In this document: in pieces, positions 34,897-44,442 of the stretch | How positions within the stretch are numbered: the stretch's first letter is position 1 | How the letters are laid out: each line of letters starts with the position of its first letter | NCBI GenBank assembly: GCA_964573295.1 | Contig: CAZNJE010000011.1 | Location: 49,952-113,951 of the forward strand | Length of the DNA: 64,000 nt | Source of the DNA: CAYQJL01 sp964573295 | Lineage (GTDB): Bacteria > Eisenbacteria > RBG-16-71-46 > CAIMUX01 > WJJG01 | Reading direction: 5' to 3' | Position numbers and translations under genes: made by a program | The notes under the pieces: generated by a model | What the model was told of the DNA's origin: nothing | Seen by the model: the letters and a program-made list of their open reading frames with translations, nothing else | Database searches by the model: none

Positions 34897-35778
34897 CTAC
34901 CGCCGCATCCTGTCTCCGGGCGCCAGCAGGATGTCCGCACTCGCTGAATGGCGCCCGGCCACGGTCAGCTGGACATCGGCGGCCAGGCCTGCTCCTTCAA
35001 GCGCCCGCCGGACGGTCTCGAGCGCCAGTTCCGGACGATTGCGCTCCTCGCTCAGGTGCGCCAGAACGATGGCCTCCGGCGGCCGGCGGCTTCTCTCGAG
35101 CGTGTGGCTCAGCAGCAGCCCCGCCGCGGGGTTCGGCAGGTGATAGAGCGAAGCGGGATTCCAGTGGCGTCGCAGCAAGTCGAGGTCGTGATTCGATTCC
35201 AGGTAGACCAGGTCGGTGTCGTAGATGTGCGGCACGACGGCCTCCGGATCGTGGAAGTCCGAGGCGATCAACACGCGTTGCCGCGTGGCGGCGACCTCGA
35301 TGGCGAACGCGTGGGTGGTCACTCCGGGGGCGTGGGGCACCGGGATGGGGAGTATCGACAGCGGTCCGATTTCGAAACGCTCATCCGGGCGCTGACCGAA
35401 CCCGCGCAGCTCCAGGCCGGAGAAGCTCGCCGAGGCCGGCACGCGGCTCGGGTGCAGATAGCGGTGCCGAATTTCGCGCACGGTCTGCTCATGCGCATAG
35501 ACCGGGATCCGCAGGCGGTCGAGGACCCGTAGGCTGGCGTAGTTGATGTGATCGGAATGGGCGTGGGTCACGAGCACCCCCGCCGGCGGCTCGGCGAGGC
35601 CGACCTCGCTTTCCAGAATGCGCAGCGTGTCTCGCTGCGAGCGAATCCCGCAGTCGATCAGCAGCCTCGTGCTCGCTCCGTTGCGCTTGCCCAGGCTGGT
35701 GGGCGCCGCGGGGGCTTTGTATTCGAGCAGGAGCAGGTTGCCGCTGCTCCCGCTGCGCAGGCTTCGAAATCGAATCAT
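34897..35778 (-). CDS. Metallo-beta-lactamase-fold hydrolase, WalJ/YycJ-like
   Basis: Hydrolase of 293 residues. The MBL motif THAHSDHINY (H72, H74, D76, H77), the opening IRFRSLRSGSSGNLLLL and the later ASDFHDPEAV, YLESNHDLDLL and LAHLSEERN are typical of the YycJ/WalJ group, reported to process DNA or nucleotides. No signal peptide. The ATG at 35778 starts the domain directly. Lies downstream of the metal permease operon on the same strand, 58 bp past it, and may be read through from it. Confidence 0.87.
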   Translation of the reverse strand: MIRFRSLRSGSSGNLLLLEYKAPAAPTSLGKRNGASTRLLIDCGIRSQRDTLRILESEVGLAEPPAGVLVTHAHSDHINYASLRVLDRLRIPVYAHEQTVREIRHRYLHPSRVPASASFSGLELRGFGQRPDERFEIGPLSILPIPVPHAPGVTTHAFAIEVAATRQRVLIASDFHDPEAVVPHIYDTDLVYLESNHDLDLLRRHWNPASLYHLPNPAAGLLLSHTLERSRRPPEAIVLAHLSEERNRPELALETVRRALEGAGLAADVQLTVAGRHSASADILLAPGDRMRR

Positions 35779-35836
35779 GCGGCCGATTCTACCCCAGCTG
35801 TCCAGTCGGCCCAAGAGGTCCGCGCTGGCGAGGTTC

Positions 35837-36946
35837 CTAGCGACTCAGTGCCTGCCGCGCCAGCTTTCGTCCCGGTGGGGTGAGTTCCAAGAAGCCTCTC
35901 TTGCGCACGAGCGTGCCGTTGCGGACGGCGCGCCCGACCACCTCTTGCGCAAAACGCGGGGTCCAGGCGAGATGCTCGAGGAGATGGTCCTCCCGCAACT
36001 CGTCGGCGGCTTCGGGAAGGTCTTCGTGCTGATGAAGGTGAATGGCAAGCATCGTTTCGGCGAATTCCCAGCGCTGGCGGCGACGGCGAAGGGTGATCGC
36101 GATGAAGCCGCGCTCGGGGGCCCACAGGTACCCCGCCAGAAAGCAGATCCCCGTCACCGTGGCCATCGAGCCGGCGATCGAGACATCGAACAGATGCGCG
36201 ACCCAGTAGCCTGAGATGGCGCTCGCAACACCGAGGCCGGTGCTCGCGAGCAGCATCAGCCACAACCGGTCGGTGAGCAGGTAGGCGGTTGCCGGCGGGG
36301 CGATCATGAGCGCCACGACCAGGATCGATCCCACCGCGTCGAAGGCGCCCACCGCGGTGACCGAAACCAGGCCCATCAGGGCGTAGTGGATCAGGACGGG
36401 CGAGAAGCCCAATGCGGCGGCCAGACCGGTGTCGAAGGTGGTGAGCTTCAGCTCCTTGTAGAAGAGCAGGATGAAGGTCATCGACAAGAGGAGGATTCCC
36501 AGCATCACGTAGAGAGACTTGGGGCCCACGTCCACACCGCCGACGACGAGCCGGTTGAAGGGGGCAAAGGCCAGCTCGCCGAGCAGAACCGAGTCGGTGT
36601 CCAGATGCACGTTGCCCGCGTAGCGGGCGATCAGGATGACGCCGAGGCTGAAGAGAACCGGGAACACCAGACCAATGGCGGCATCCTCGTGCACGAGGCC
36701 GGTGCGATTGAGCAGCTCCACGAGCAGCACAGTCAGCAAGCCGGTGGCGGCGGCTCCCAGAATGAGCAGCGGAGAGGCGAGGTCGTTCGTGACGAAGAAG
36801 GCCAGCACGATTCCCAACAGGATCGCGTGACTGATCGCATCACTCATCATCGCCGTGCGGCGCAACACCAGAAAGACTCCCGGCAGGGCGCAGGCGGCAG
36901 CCACCACCACGGCGATGAGCTGGATCTCGATCTGGATGGAGGTCAT
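35837..36946 (-). CDS. Metal ABC transporter permease (TroD-like) with C-terminal winged-helix domain
   Basis: Membrane subunit of 369 residues. Residues 1 to about 275 contain eight or nine helices of the ABC-3 permease family (VFLVLRRTAMMSDAISHAIL is its characteristic N-terminal stretch). The last 95 residues are soluble: a winged-helix, MarR/DtxR-like region (EHLAWTPRFAQEVVGRAVRN, KRGFLELTPPGRKLA). It overlaps the upstream permease gene by ATGA. It takes part in Mn/Zn/Fe uptake; the fused domain could sense or regulate, but this is inference. Confidence 0.88.
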   Translation of the reverse strand: MTSIQIEIQLIAVVVAAACALPGVFLVLRRTAMMSDAISHAILLGIVLAFFVTNDLASPLLILGAAATGLLTVLLVELLNRTGLVHEDAAIGLVFPVLFSLGVILIARYAGNVHLDTDSVLLGELAFAPFNRLVVGGVDVGPKSLYVMLGILLLSMTFILLFYKELKLTTFDTGLAAALGFSPVLIHYALMGLVSVTAVGAFDAVGSILVVALMIAPPATAYLLTDRLWLMLLASTGLGVASAISGYWVAHLFDVSIAGSMATVTGICFLAGYLWAPERGFIAITLRRRRQRWEFAETMLAIHLHQHEDLPEAADELREDHLLEHLAWTPRFAQEVVGRAVRNGTLVRKRGFLELTPPGRKLARQALSR

Positions 36947-38085
36947 GCACGTCCTCCCAAGGCGGCTCGCTTGCGCTCGGCTTCCCGGCGCCCCGCGGGC
37001 GTCAAGAGCCACTCGTCGCCGCCGCGGGTGTGAACCCAGCCTCGCTCGGCGAGCTCGCGCAGGCTGCCGGGAACGCTGCTGCTTCGGAAGCTCATGGCTT
37101 CGAGCGCGCTGCGGGGATGGGGACGGTCCATGTCGGGGTGCTGCTCGGCAAGCTCGAGCAGATCCAGCAGCACCGCATCGAGTGCCAGCCGCCGCCGGTT
37201 CCGAAGCTGTCGGAGCCATTTCCAAAACAGTCCCCGGTTGGGGGCGAAGATCAGCGAGATCAGGACGAGCGCGCTGGCGCACAGGACGATCACCGGTCCC
37301 GTGGGCAAGTGGGTGGACAGGCTGCTCACGACGGCGCCCGTGATGCCCGCCGCGGCGCCGAAGGCTCCGGAGAGTGCGATCATGCGCCCCAGCCGGTCGG
37401 TCCACTGGCGGGCCGCTGCGGGCGGGGCCACGATGAGCGCACTCATCAGGACGACCCCCACTGTTTGCAGACCGAGCACGATCGCGACGACCAGGGCCGA
37501 GGTCAGTCCGATCTCGATGCCCCGCATCGGGAAGCCCAAGCTGACGCCGAAGTCGTGATCGAAGGAGGCCAGCTTGAACTCCTTGAAGAAGAGTCCGACG
37601 GCGAGGAGAAGCAGTCCGCCGACGATGGCCATCACGATGACATCGCGCTCGAGTAGGGCGGTGGCCTGGCCGAAAAGGAATTTCTCGAGCCCGGCTTGCC
37701 GAGCGTTGGGTTGCTTCTGGATGAAGGTGAGCAGCACCAGGCCGAACCCGAAGAACACGCTCAAGATGATACCGAAGGCGCTGTCACTCTTCAGGCGCGT
37801 GGTGCGCGTGATGCCCATCACCAGAAGGGTGCCCAGCCAGCCGGCCATGGCGGCGCCCAGCAACAAGACGACAGGTGACTTGGAACCGGTGAGCAGGAAG
37901 GCCAGCGCGATGCCGGGGAGGGCGGTGTGGGAGACCGTATCGCCCAGCAGACTCTGACGGCGCAGCACGGCGAAGGTGCCCAAGGCGCCGCTCACGAGCC
38001 CCAGCACCCCCGAGCCGAGTGCGACGGTTCGAAGGGTGTAGTCGAAGAGGAGGTCATGGAAGATCCGCCCTGCCTCAGCCAGCAT
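36943..38085 (-). CDS. Metal ABC transporter permease (TroC-like) with C-terminal winged-helix domain
   Basis: Membrane subunit of 380 residues. FAVLRRQSLLGDTVSHTALPGIALAF is the ABC-3 permease signature; about eight helices follow to residue 280. After a basic segment (KWLRQLRNRRRLALDAVLLD) a winged-helix domain closes the protein (SSVPGSLRELAERGWVHTRG, LLTPAGRREAE). It overlaps the ATPase gene by 11 bp and the next permease by 4 bp. Two permeases of this type plus one ATPase and one binding protein give a TroABCD-like set. Confidence 0.9.
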   Translation of the reverse strand: MLAEAGRIFHDLLFDYTLRTVALGSGVLGLVSGALGTFAVLRRQSLLGDTVSHTALPGIALAFLLTGSKSPVVLLLGAAMAGWLGTLLVMGITRTTRLKSDSAFGIILSVFFGFGLVLLTFIQKQPNARQAGLEKFLFGQATALLERDVIVMAIVGGLLLLAVGLFFKEFKLASFDHDFGVSLGFPMRGIEIGLTSALVVAIVLGLQTVGVVLMSALIVAPPAAARQWTDRLGRMIALSGAFGAAAGITGAVVSSLSTHLPTGPVIVLCASALVLISLIFAPNRGLFWKWLRQLRNRRRLALDAVLLDLLELAEQHPDMDRPHPRSALEAMSFRSSSVPGSLRELAERGWVHTRGGDEWLLTPAGRREAERKRAALGGRA

Positions 38086-38875
38086 TGCCCGCGCCCTCCC
38101 CGACGTTGCGATGGCTCGCGAAGGGGACCCGCCCGCCGTAGGCGGTGCGCAGGTTGTCTTCGGTGAACACTTCGCGCACCGGGCCGCTGGTGATCCGGCG
38201 GACGTTGAGCATCATCACCCAGTCGAAGTACTCCGGCACGGTCTGCAAGTCGTGGTGAACCACCAGCACCGTCTTGCCCGCCGAACGCAGCTCCTGGAGC
38301 AGCAGGAGGATGGCGCGTTCGGTCTTGGCATCCACACCCTGGAACGGCTCGTCCATGAGGTAGACCTCCGCGTCCTGGACGAGGGCGCGGGCCAGGAAGA
38401 CGCGCTGCTGCTGGCCGCCCGAGAGCTGACTGATTTGGCGGGTGACGAAAGCGTCCATCCCGACCTTCTCGAGTGCGGCGAGGGCCAGCTCCCTCTCCCG
38501 CCGGCCGGGACGCCGGATCCATCCCAGCGCCGAGTAGCGGCCCATCATCACGACATCGAGCACGTTCGTCGGAAAGTCCCAGTCCACACTACCCCGCTGG
38601 GGTACGTAGCCGAGGAGCCGGCGTTGCTCCTCGTAGGGTTTCCCAAAGATGTTCACCTGTCCGGCGGTCGGGCGAACCAGGTTGAGAATGGCCTTGATCA
38701 TGGTTGTCTTGCCCGCGCCGTTGGGCCCGACGATTGCCATCAGCACTCCCGGCGGAACCTGCAGATCGATGTCCCAGAGAACGGGCTTGTCGCGATAGGC
38801 TACCGTGAGGTCGTTGACGTCGACCGCCCAGGCCGGGGCTTGCCCTTGCTTCGCCTCAGATCGTTGACTCGCCAT
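38075..38875 (-). CDS. Metal ABC transporter ATP-binding protein (TroB-like)
   Basis: ATPase of 266 residues: Walker A GPNGAGKTT (50-58), signature LSGGQQQR (151-158), Walker B VYLMDEP (171-177), H-loop LVVHHDL. The YVPQRGSVDWDFP Q-loop is standard for Mn/Zn ATPases. It sits between the binding protein (93 bp away) and the two permeases (overlapping). Confidence 0.93.
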   Translation of the reverse strand: MASQRSEAKQGQAPAWAVDVNDLTVAYRDKPVLWDIDLQVPPGVLMAIVGPNGAGKTTMIKAILNLVRPTAGQVNIFGKPYEEQRRLLGYVPQRGSVDWDFPTNVLDVVMMGRYSALGWIRRPGRRERELALAALEKVGMDAFVTRQISQLSGGQQQRVFLARALVQDAEVYLMDEPFQGVDAKTERAILLLLQELRSAGKTVLVVHHDLQTVPEYFDWVMMLNVRRITSGPVREVFTEDNLRTAYGGRVPFASHRNVGEGAGNAG

Positions 38876-38968
38876 TCGGTTCCTCTCCTCGTGCGGTTCC
38901 TTTGTAGGCCGGCTAGCCTTCGCGTTCGGTTCGTTTTCGGGGCCGGTTCGTCTCCGGGGGGCGATTCG

Positions 38969-40003
38969 TCACTGTGTCCCCTTGTCGCTGAGGGCGTCGA
39001 CGATTGTATCGATGTTGTGGCGCACCATGCCTTCGTAAGTTCCCTCGGGCGTCCCGGGACTGCCCATGGCATCGCTGAAGAGCTCGCCGCCGATCTCGAC
39101 GCTGAAGCCTTTGGCTTCCACAGCGGCCTGCAGCGCTCCGATCATCCGCGGGGGGACCGAGGACTCCACGAAGATGGCCGGGATCCGGCGCTCGACGATG
39201 AAGTCGGCGAGCTGCTGCACATCCGAGGTGCCGGCCTCGGTCACCGTGCTGATGCCCTGCAGGCCGTAGACCGCGAAGCCGTAGGCCGCGCCGAAGTAGT
39301 GGAAGGCATCGTGGGCGGTGATGAGCACCCGTTGCCCGGGCGGCACTTCGGCCGCGCGTTCTTTGACGTAGGCATCCAGCGCGGCGAGGCGCTCCCGGTA
39401 GACGCCGGCGCGATCATGGTAACCCTGAGCGTGGGGCGGATCCAGCTCCGCGAGCGCATCCGCCACGGCCCGCGTGACCTCCATCCACAGGGACACGTCG
39501 AACCACACGTGCGGATCGCGTCTCTCGGCGTTGCCGGCCGGAGCCGCCAAGCGGGTGGAGTCGATGGCCTCGGCCACCGCCACCGTGCTGGTCCGCGATG
39601 CCATCCGCTCGAAGAGCTCGGCCATCGCGCCTTCCAGATGCAGCCCGTTGTAGAAGATGATGTCGGCGTTGTGCATCTTGGTGACATCACCGGCGCTGGC
39701 CTTGTAAAGGTGGGGGTCCACACCCGGGCCCATGAGGCCCCTCACCGCCACGCGCTCGCCCCCGACGGCCTCGACCACCTCGGTCAGCATGCCCACCGTG
39801 GTGACGGCGTTGATCGTCCGCTCGGCCAGATCGCCCGCCGACTCCTTCTGCTCTCCGCCGCAGCCGGCGAGCGAAAGGGTCAGCCAAAGCGACAGCGCGA
39901 GCCAAGGCGTGAGCCAAGGCGCCAGCCAAGACGCCAGCCAAGGCGCGAGCCAAGGCGCATGCCTTCTCGCCCCCGCTGTTTCGAGATGCACTGGCTTCTT
40001 CAT
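38969..40003 (-). CDS. Mn/Zn-type ABC substrate-binding lipoprotein (TroA-like) with repeat-built signal peptide
   Basis: Periplasmic lipoprotein of 344 residues (cluster A-I). The lipobox is LSLAGC. Metal ligands by homology: VDPHLYKAS, DPHVWFDVSLW and TAHDAFHYFG, with FVESSVPPR near the fourth site. The hydrophobic signal peptide core is a repeat (APWLAPWLASWLAPWLTPWL) from a 12-bp unit. ATG 40003 has GGAGG at the right spacing. First gene of the minus-strand metal operon. A Mn or Zn role is expected; the metal cannot be told from sequence. Confidence 0.93.
   Translation of the reverse strand: MKKPVHLETAGARRHAPWLAPWLASWLAPWLTPWLALSLWLTLSLAGCGGEQKESAGDLAERTINAVTTVGMLTEVVEAVGGERVAVRGLMGPGVDPHLYKASAGDVTKMHNADIIFYNGLHLEGAMAELFERMASRTSTVAVAEAIDSTRLAAPAGNAERRDPHVWFDVSLWMEVTRAVADALAELDPPHAQGYHDRAGVYRERLAALDAYVKERAAEVPPGQRVLITAHDAFHYFGAAYGFAVYGLQGISTVTEAGTSDVQQLADFIVERRIPAIFVESSVPPRMIGALQAAVEAKGFSVEIGGELFSDAMGSPGTPEGTYEGMVRHNIDTIVDALSDKGTQ
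39880..39957 (-). repeat. 12-bp tandem repeat encoding a signal-peptide core
   Basis: About six imperfect copies of gagccaaggcgc encode Ala-Pro-Trp-Leu units in the signal peptide of the binding lipoprotein, read on the minus strand. Confidence 0.85.
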
Positions 40004-40101
40004 GCAGGCCTCCGCTTGGGCCGGGAGCGGAAAGCTCCCCTCATAGGTCAACTGCCCGTACTGGGCTTGCCGCGTTGCGCGCTACGCTACCACGACCGCG
40101 C

Positions 40102-40129
40102 CCGATACGCAGTGTCATTGGTCCGTCAA
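40102..40129 (-). promoter_or_regulatory. Possible promoter of the metal ABC operon
   Basis: On the minus strand TTGACG (40129-40124) and TATCGG (40107-40102) with a 16-bp spacer, about 100 bp upstream of the ATG at 40003. The -35 is good and the -10 only fair. Confidence 0.4.
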
Positions 40130-40153
40130 TCGGGACGATGTCCACGACCTCCC

Positions 40154-40165
40154 TAGGTATGCCTA
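40154..40165. promoter_or_regulatory. DtxR/MntR-like operator candidate
   Basis: Palindromic TAGGTATGCCTA in a larger match (13 of 19 positions) to the DtxR-type box TTAGGTTAGCCTAACCTAA. It lies 151 bp upstream of the metal operon start and about 25 bp beyond the possible -35. DtxR-family repressors control Mn/Fe uptake in many bacteria; the site position makes it a candidate only. Confidence 0.4.
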
Positions 40166-40225
40166 AATTACTTCCGAAGACAAGCCTGAGGTTCCAATCG
40201 ATGCCGGTCCGGCCGCCGCCCTGGC

Positions 40226-41200
40226 TCAACGCACGAGCTGGAAGACCAGGTAGCCGCCGTAGGCCGCCAGGAAGATGAGGCCCTCGCCTCTGGTGATGCG
40301 CCGTTCCTGGGTGGCCGCCATCGGGAGCAGGATGAGAGCCAGCACCAGGGAGATCAGCAGATCGATCCATCCTCCGGGCGGCAGGGGGACCGGCGACACC
40401 ACGGCGGTGCTGGCGAGCACGAAGAGCACATTGAAGAGATTCGATCCGACGATGTTGCCTACCGCGAGGTCGTGAGCCCCCCTTCGCGCGGCCAGCAAAC
40501 AGGTCACGAGTTCCGGCAAACTGGTGCCGACCGCGACCACCGTGGCCGCGATGACGACCTCACCGACGCCGAGCGCGCGCGCGATGTCCGAGGCGGCGGA
40601 GACCGCCAGCCGCCCTCCGATCACGAGTCCGACGAGTCCCAGCAGCACCATCACGACGGCGCCGGTCAAGGCCGGGCGAACGGTGGCCACTGTCAGCTCC
40701 ACGGCTTCTTTGACCATCGAGTCCCCCCGGCTCACCACGACATCGCGGGCATTGGCAAACAGGAAGATGCCGAAGAAGACGAGCAGTACGATGCCGTCAC
40801 CGCGTGTCAGCGCGTCGGCGCCGATGCCGAAGAGCGCATCCGCGCCGAGCGCCAGCAAGGCGACGCTGGCCGCCACCAGAAACGGAATCTCGCGGGTAAT
40901 CAAGCTGCTCTGAACGCGAAGGGGGGACAGCAAGGCGGTTGCTCCCAGGAGCAAGCCGAGATTGGCGACGTTCGAGCCGACGGCGTTTCCGAAGGCGATG
41001 GCGGCGCTTCCCCCGAGGGCCGCCGAGAGGCATACCACCAGCTCCGGAGCACTCGTACCGAAAGCGACCACGGTGAGGCCGATGAGCACCTCGGAGAGGC
41101 CCAGCCTGCGCGCCAGTGCGGACGCTCCGCGGACCAGCGACTCGCCGCCGGCGAGCAGCAGGACCAGTCCGAGGAGCAACAATAGAGATTGAAGAAGCAT
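40226..41200 (-). CDS. Na+/Ca2+ exchanger family (CaCA, YrbG-like) membrane protein
   Basis: Membrane protein of 324 residues with about ten helices and two inverted repeats. The two conserved alpha-repeat motifs are present: AFGTSAPELVVC (about 46) and VAVGTSLPELVTC (about 210), each with the transport-site Glu. Length matches YrbG-type exchangers. The ATG at 41200 follows GGAAGG. Cation exchange, likely Ca2+ against Na+ or H+. Confidence 0.92.
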   Translation of the reverse strand: MLLQSLLLLLGLVLLLAGGESLVRGASALARRLGLSEVLIGLTVVAFGTSAPELVVCLSAALGGSAAIAFGNAVGSNVANLGLLLGATALLSPLRVQSSLITREIPFLVAASVALLALGADALFGIGADALTRGDGIVLLVFFGIFLFANARDVVVSRGDSMVKEAVELTVATVRPALTGAVVMVLLGLVGLVIGGRLAVSAASDIARALGVGEVVIAATVVAVGTSLPELVTCLLAARRGAHDLAVGNIVGSNLFNVLFVLASTAVVSPVPLPPGGWIDLLISLVLALILLPMAATQERRITRGEGLIFLAAYGGYLVFQLVR

Positions 41201-41389
41201 CGTCGCCTTCCAGTCGGATCGCCGTCCAGGGTGACGACCGCAGCCGCGGACACGGACTGCGGCGGCCGAAGCCGCGGGGGATTCTAGCACCTGGTGGCTG
41301 ACCTCGGCGAGAGCCGGTTTCCCGGGCCCTTCGATGGCCGGTTCTCCGGGACCGTCAGTGGGCCTGCGACGGCCGGCTTCCACGGAACC

Positions 41390-43957
41390 TCAGCGGGTCT
41401 GCGCGCCCTCCTCTCTGCGCGCTAGCAGATCCAGGATTCCCTGCAGAGGAATCTTCAGCCAACTCGGACGATTGGCGGCTTCGTACTTGATCTCATAGAG
41501 CGCCTTCTCGAGCACGAAGAGGTCGATCAGCCGCTGTTCGGTGTCGGCCTCGGCGGGGTAGGAAGGGCAATCTCCGATGGCGGCGCGATAACCGTCGAGG
41601 AAGGCGCACTTGGCCGCCTGTTCCCAGCGCCGAACCCACGGGCGAACGGCCTCGACGACATCCGGACGGGCGCGTGCGGCCACACGGAAGAGCCCCGTCG
41701 AGGCAGCGTAGCTGAAGGATCGCAGCATGCCGGCCACATCCCGCAGCGGAGAGTGTTTCAGGCGACGTTCCGCGAGCGGCCGGGCCGGCTCGCCTTCGAA
41801 GTCGATGATGTAGAAGTCGGACGCGGCCACCATGACCTGACCCAGATGGTAGTCGCCATGATAGCGGCTCTTGAGGGTATCCACGTCCCGGGGGATCAAG
41901 GAGCGGGCCAGGGACTCGACCGCGTCCCAGGAGCCCAGGACGGCACCGATCCGTTCGTCGACGTCTGCCGACGCGTTGCCCCCGGTCTTCTCCAGCGCCT
42001 CGCGCGCTGCCGCCGCCTGCCTTGCAAGCCCTTGGCTCCAGGCCGCCAGGTCTCGGGCATCGATCTTCTCGGGGCGGAACGCGGGATCATCCGTAGCGAC
42101 GCTGAATGCGCGGTGAAGCTCGGCGGTGCGGGTGCCCAGCGTGTGGGCCAGCTGAGTGTAGTCGAGGTAGGGCGCCTCCTCGTCGGCGAAGTCGCCGGTC
42201 CAGCCTTCCGCACTCTCGAGGTAGCGGTCCAGATAGTCGATGGTGAAGCTCCAGCCGTCGCCCTGATTGCGGATTAGCTCGTGGACGACGACCAGCGCGA
42301 CGGGCGTGCCGGCTGCGTCGACCTGTTCCAGACTCCCGCAATAGGCCGGCGCGTGCTCGTATCCGGCCCGCTCGGTCAAGAAGCGACCTACCTCGATCTC
42401 GGGATGGACCCCCGCCTGGAGCTTCCGGTAGGCCTTCAGGATCATCCGGTCGCCGATGAGCAGCGACGTGTTGCTCTGCTCCCGTCCGAGTCGTTCTATG
42501 GGCACATCGCCGGTGGTCTCGGGGAACGCGTCCAACGCCTGGGTGCCGCTGAAACGCAGGACGTCTCCGGTCTCGCCGAGGGCGAAGCCCGTCCGCATCC
42601 ACCGGCCAGGTTCTGACCCCGGATGGGCTGCCAGTGCCAGCTCGATGGTCGTCAATGCGTTATCCTTCTCGCCGAACCAGCGCCGGTTGCCGATGTAGGT
42701 CGGGAGAATCTCCTGTTCCAGAATCCGGCGAGGGTGATGAAGTACGGTAGCTGCCCGATGGGTGGGAAACGGCTTTGACCGAAGAGCTCGATGGGAACCC
42801 ATCCGTCGAATTCGGGCAGCCGCAGCTCGACCGGTTGCGGGGCCCTCGAGAGGTTCAGGACACAAAGGATCGTCTCCTGTTCGTCTTCCAGGATGTAGGC
42901 CAGGACCTTTCGGTTGCCGGGCGTCAAGAAGCGGATGGTTCCCCGGGCGAAACAGGCGTGACCCTTGTGGATGCTGATGAGCTTGCGCATCCAGTTGAGC
43001 AGCGAGGACGCGTTGCGGTCCTGGGCCTCCACTGCGCAGGAAGATGGCCCACTGGCAGGTTTCGGGAATGCTGGGCATCTGACGGATGATGTCGGTGATC
43101 GGGTGGCGGTCCTCTTGCGCCACGGCCATGTACAGCCGCGGCATCAGGGGGAAGTTGAACGCCATGTGGCATTCGTCGCCGTCCCCGAAGTAGGGCACCA
43201 CGTCTTCGGGCCATTGGTTGGCTTCGGCCAGCAGCATCTTGTCTTCGTAGCGCTCGTCCAGGGCGCGGCGGAGTCCTTTGAGGACCTGGTGGGTTTCCGG
43301 AAGGTTCTCGTTGTGGGTCCCCTCGCGTTCGCAGAGGTAGGGGATCGCATCCAGTCGCAGTCCGTCCACCCCGGCGTCCAGCCAGTGCCTCATGACCCGG
43401 ATGACCTGATCGACGACCTCGGGATTGTCGAAGTTCAGATCGGGCTGGTGCGAGAAGAATCGGTGCCAGTAGTAGGCTTCGGCTTCCGGGTCCCAGGTCC
43501 AGTTGGATTTCTCGGTGTCGGTGAAGATGATCCGGGTCCCCGCGTACTTCTGGTCGGTATCGCTCCATACGTAGTAGTTTCGCCAGCGAGAGCCCGGGCG
43601 GGCCCGCCGGGCCCGTTGAAACCAGGGATGCTGATCGGAGGTGTGATTGATGACGAGCTCGGTGATCACCCGCAATCCGCGCCGGTGTGCCTCGCGGACG
43701 AGGCGCCGGAAGTCACGCATGTTGCCGTAGGACGGGTTGACGGAAGTGAAGCCCGAGATGGCGTAGCCGTCGTCGCGCAGAGGCGAGGGGTAGAAGGGCA
43801 ACAGCCAGATGGCCGTCACGCCCAGGCTTTCGATGTAGTCGAGTTTCGAGGTCAGGCCGGCCAGATCCCCCACACCGCTGTTGTCGGAGTCGAAGAAGGC
43901 CTTGACGTGAAGCTGATAGATGACGGCATCTTTGTACCAAAGGGTGTTTGTGCTCAC
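41390..43957 (-). pseudogene. treS: Trehalose synthase-maltokinase fusion (TreS-Pep2), broken by two internal deletions
   Basis: Start ATG 43957. The TreS part shows YQLHVKAFFDSDNSGVGDL, ITELVINHTSDQHPWFQRAR, nucleophile DGLRLDAIPYL and acid LLAEANQWPED, up to CQWAIFLR at about 43040. Here the sequence jumps to EAQDRNASSLLNWM in another frame, whereas intact proteins continue NHDELTLE; roughly 120 residues including the third catalytic Asp are missing. A second frame change follows LPYFITLAG near 42730 and rejoins ILEQEILPTYIGNRRWFGE, the start of maltokinase, whose kinase loop YHGDYHLGQV and IDFEGEP are intact. Intact fusions are about 1100 residues. The damage is a true pseudogene or an assembly error; no functional TreS can come from this copy. 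Confidence 0.85.
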
Positions 43958-43982
43958 CGTGTTGCTTTCCTCTCGGTTGTTC

Positions 43983-44050
43983 CTAGCCTCAATTATTCCT
44001 CGGCTCAGTTACTCCTCGGCTTAGTTACTCCTCGGCTTGGTCAGTCCTCG
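43983..44050. repeat. 16-bp tandem repeat upstream of treS
   Basis: About four imperfect copies of cctcggctYagttact lie in the leader of the treS gene. The rest of the 43958-44442 region shows no gene; a short AT-richer patch at 44364-44400 may hold a promoter. Confidence 0.7.
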
Positions 44051-44442
44051 GTGGCTCTCGACAGAGGGTTTGTCGGGCGGGATTCGACTCTCTCGTTCCG
44101 CTTATTCTTTGCTCAGATGTTCGAGGAAGGGCCGGATCAACGACAACGGAGGGCTTCCGGATTGCGTAGTGAGGATTCTCCCGACGCGGGAGGAACATCC
44201 GGGGCGAGCAGGTGGCCACAGCGCGGGCCTGTGCGAACACGTGCGCGCCCAATGGCCCAATGATTGGGTGACGCGGAACGCGCGAACGTACGGGTCCCCG
44301 AAGTTGGGGGCATTCCCCAGGACCAAGTCCAACCCCACCGGGTGGAGATCGGATCGCCATTGAGTGATAGTGGTGTGTTCCAATTGGCTTTCAACTGTCT
44401 TCGGCACGGCTCGTGCATGTACACAGCTCGTGTCCGCACGGA

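Noticed and set aside
38111..40156. 681-codon open frame on the plus strand
   Set aside because: Lies over the metal ABC ATPase and binding protein, which have clear motifs; high GC produces long antisense frames.
44070..44110. tRNA-like T-loop (GGATTCGACTC)
   Set aside because: No matching stems or acceptor pairing around it.
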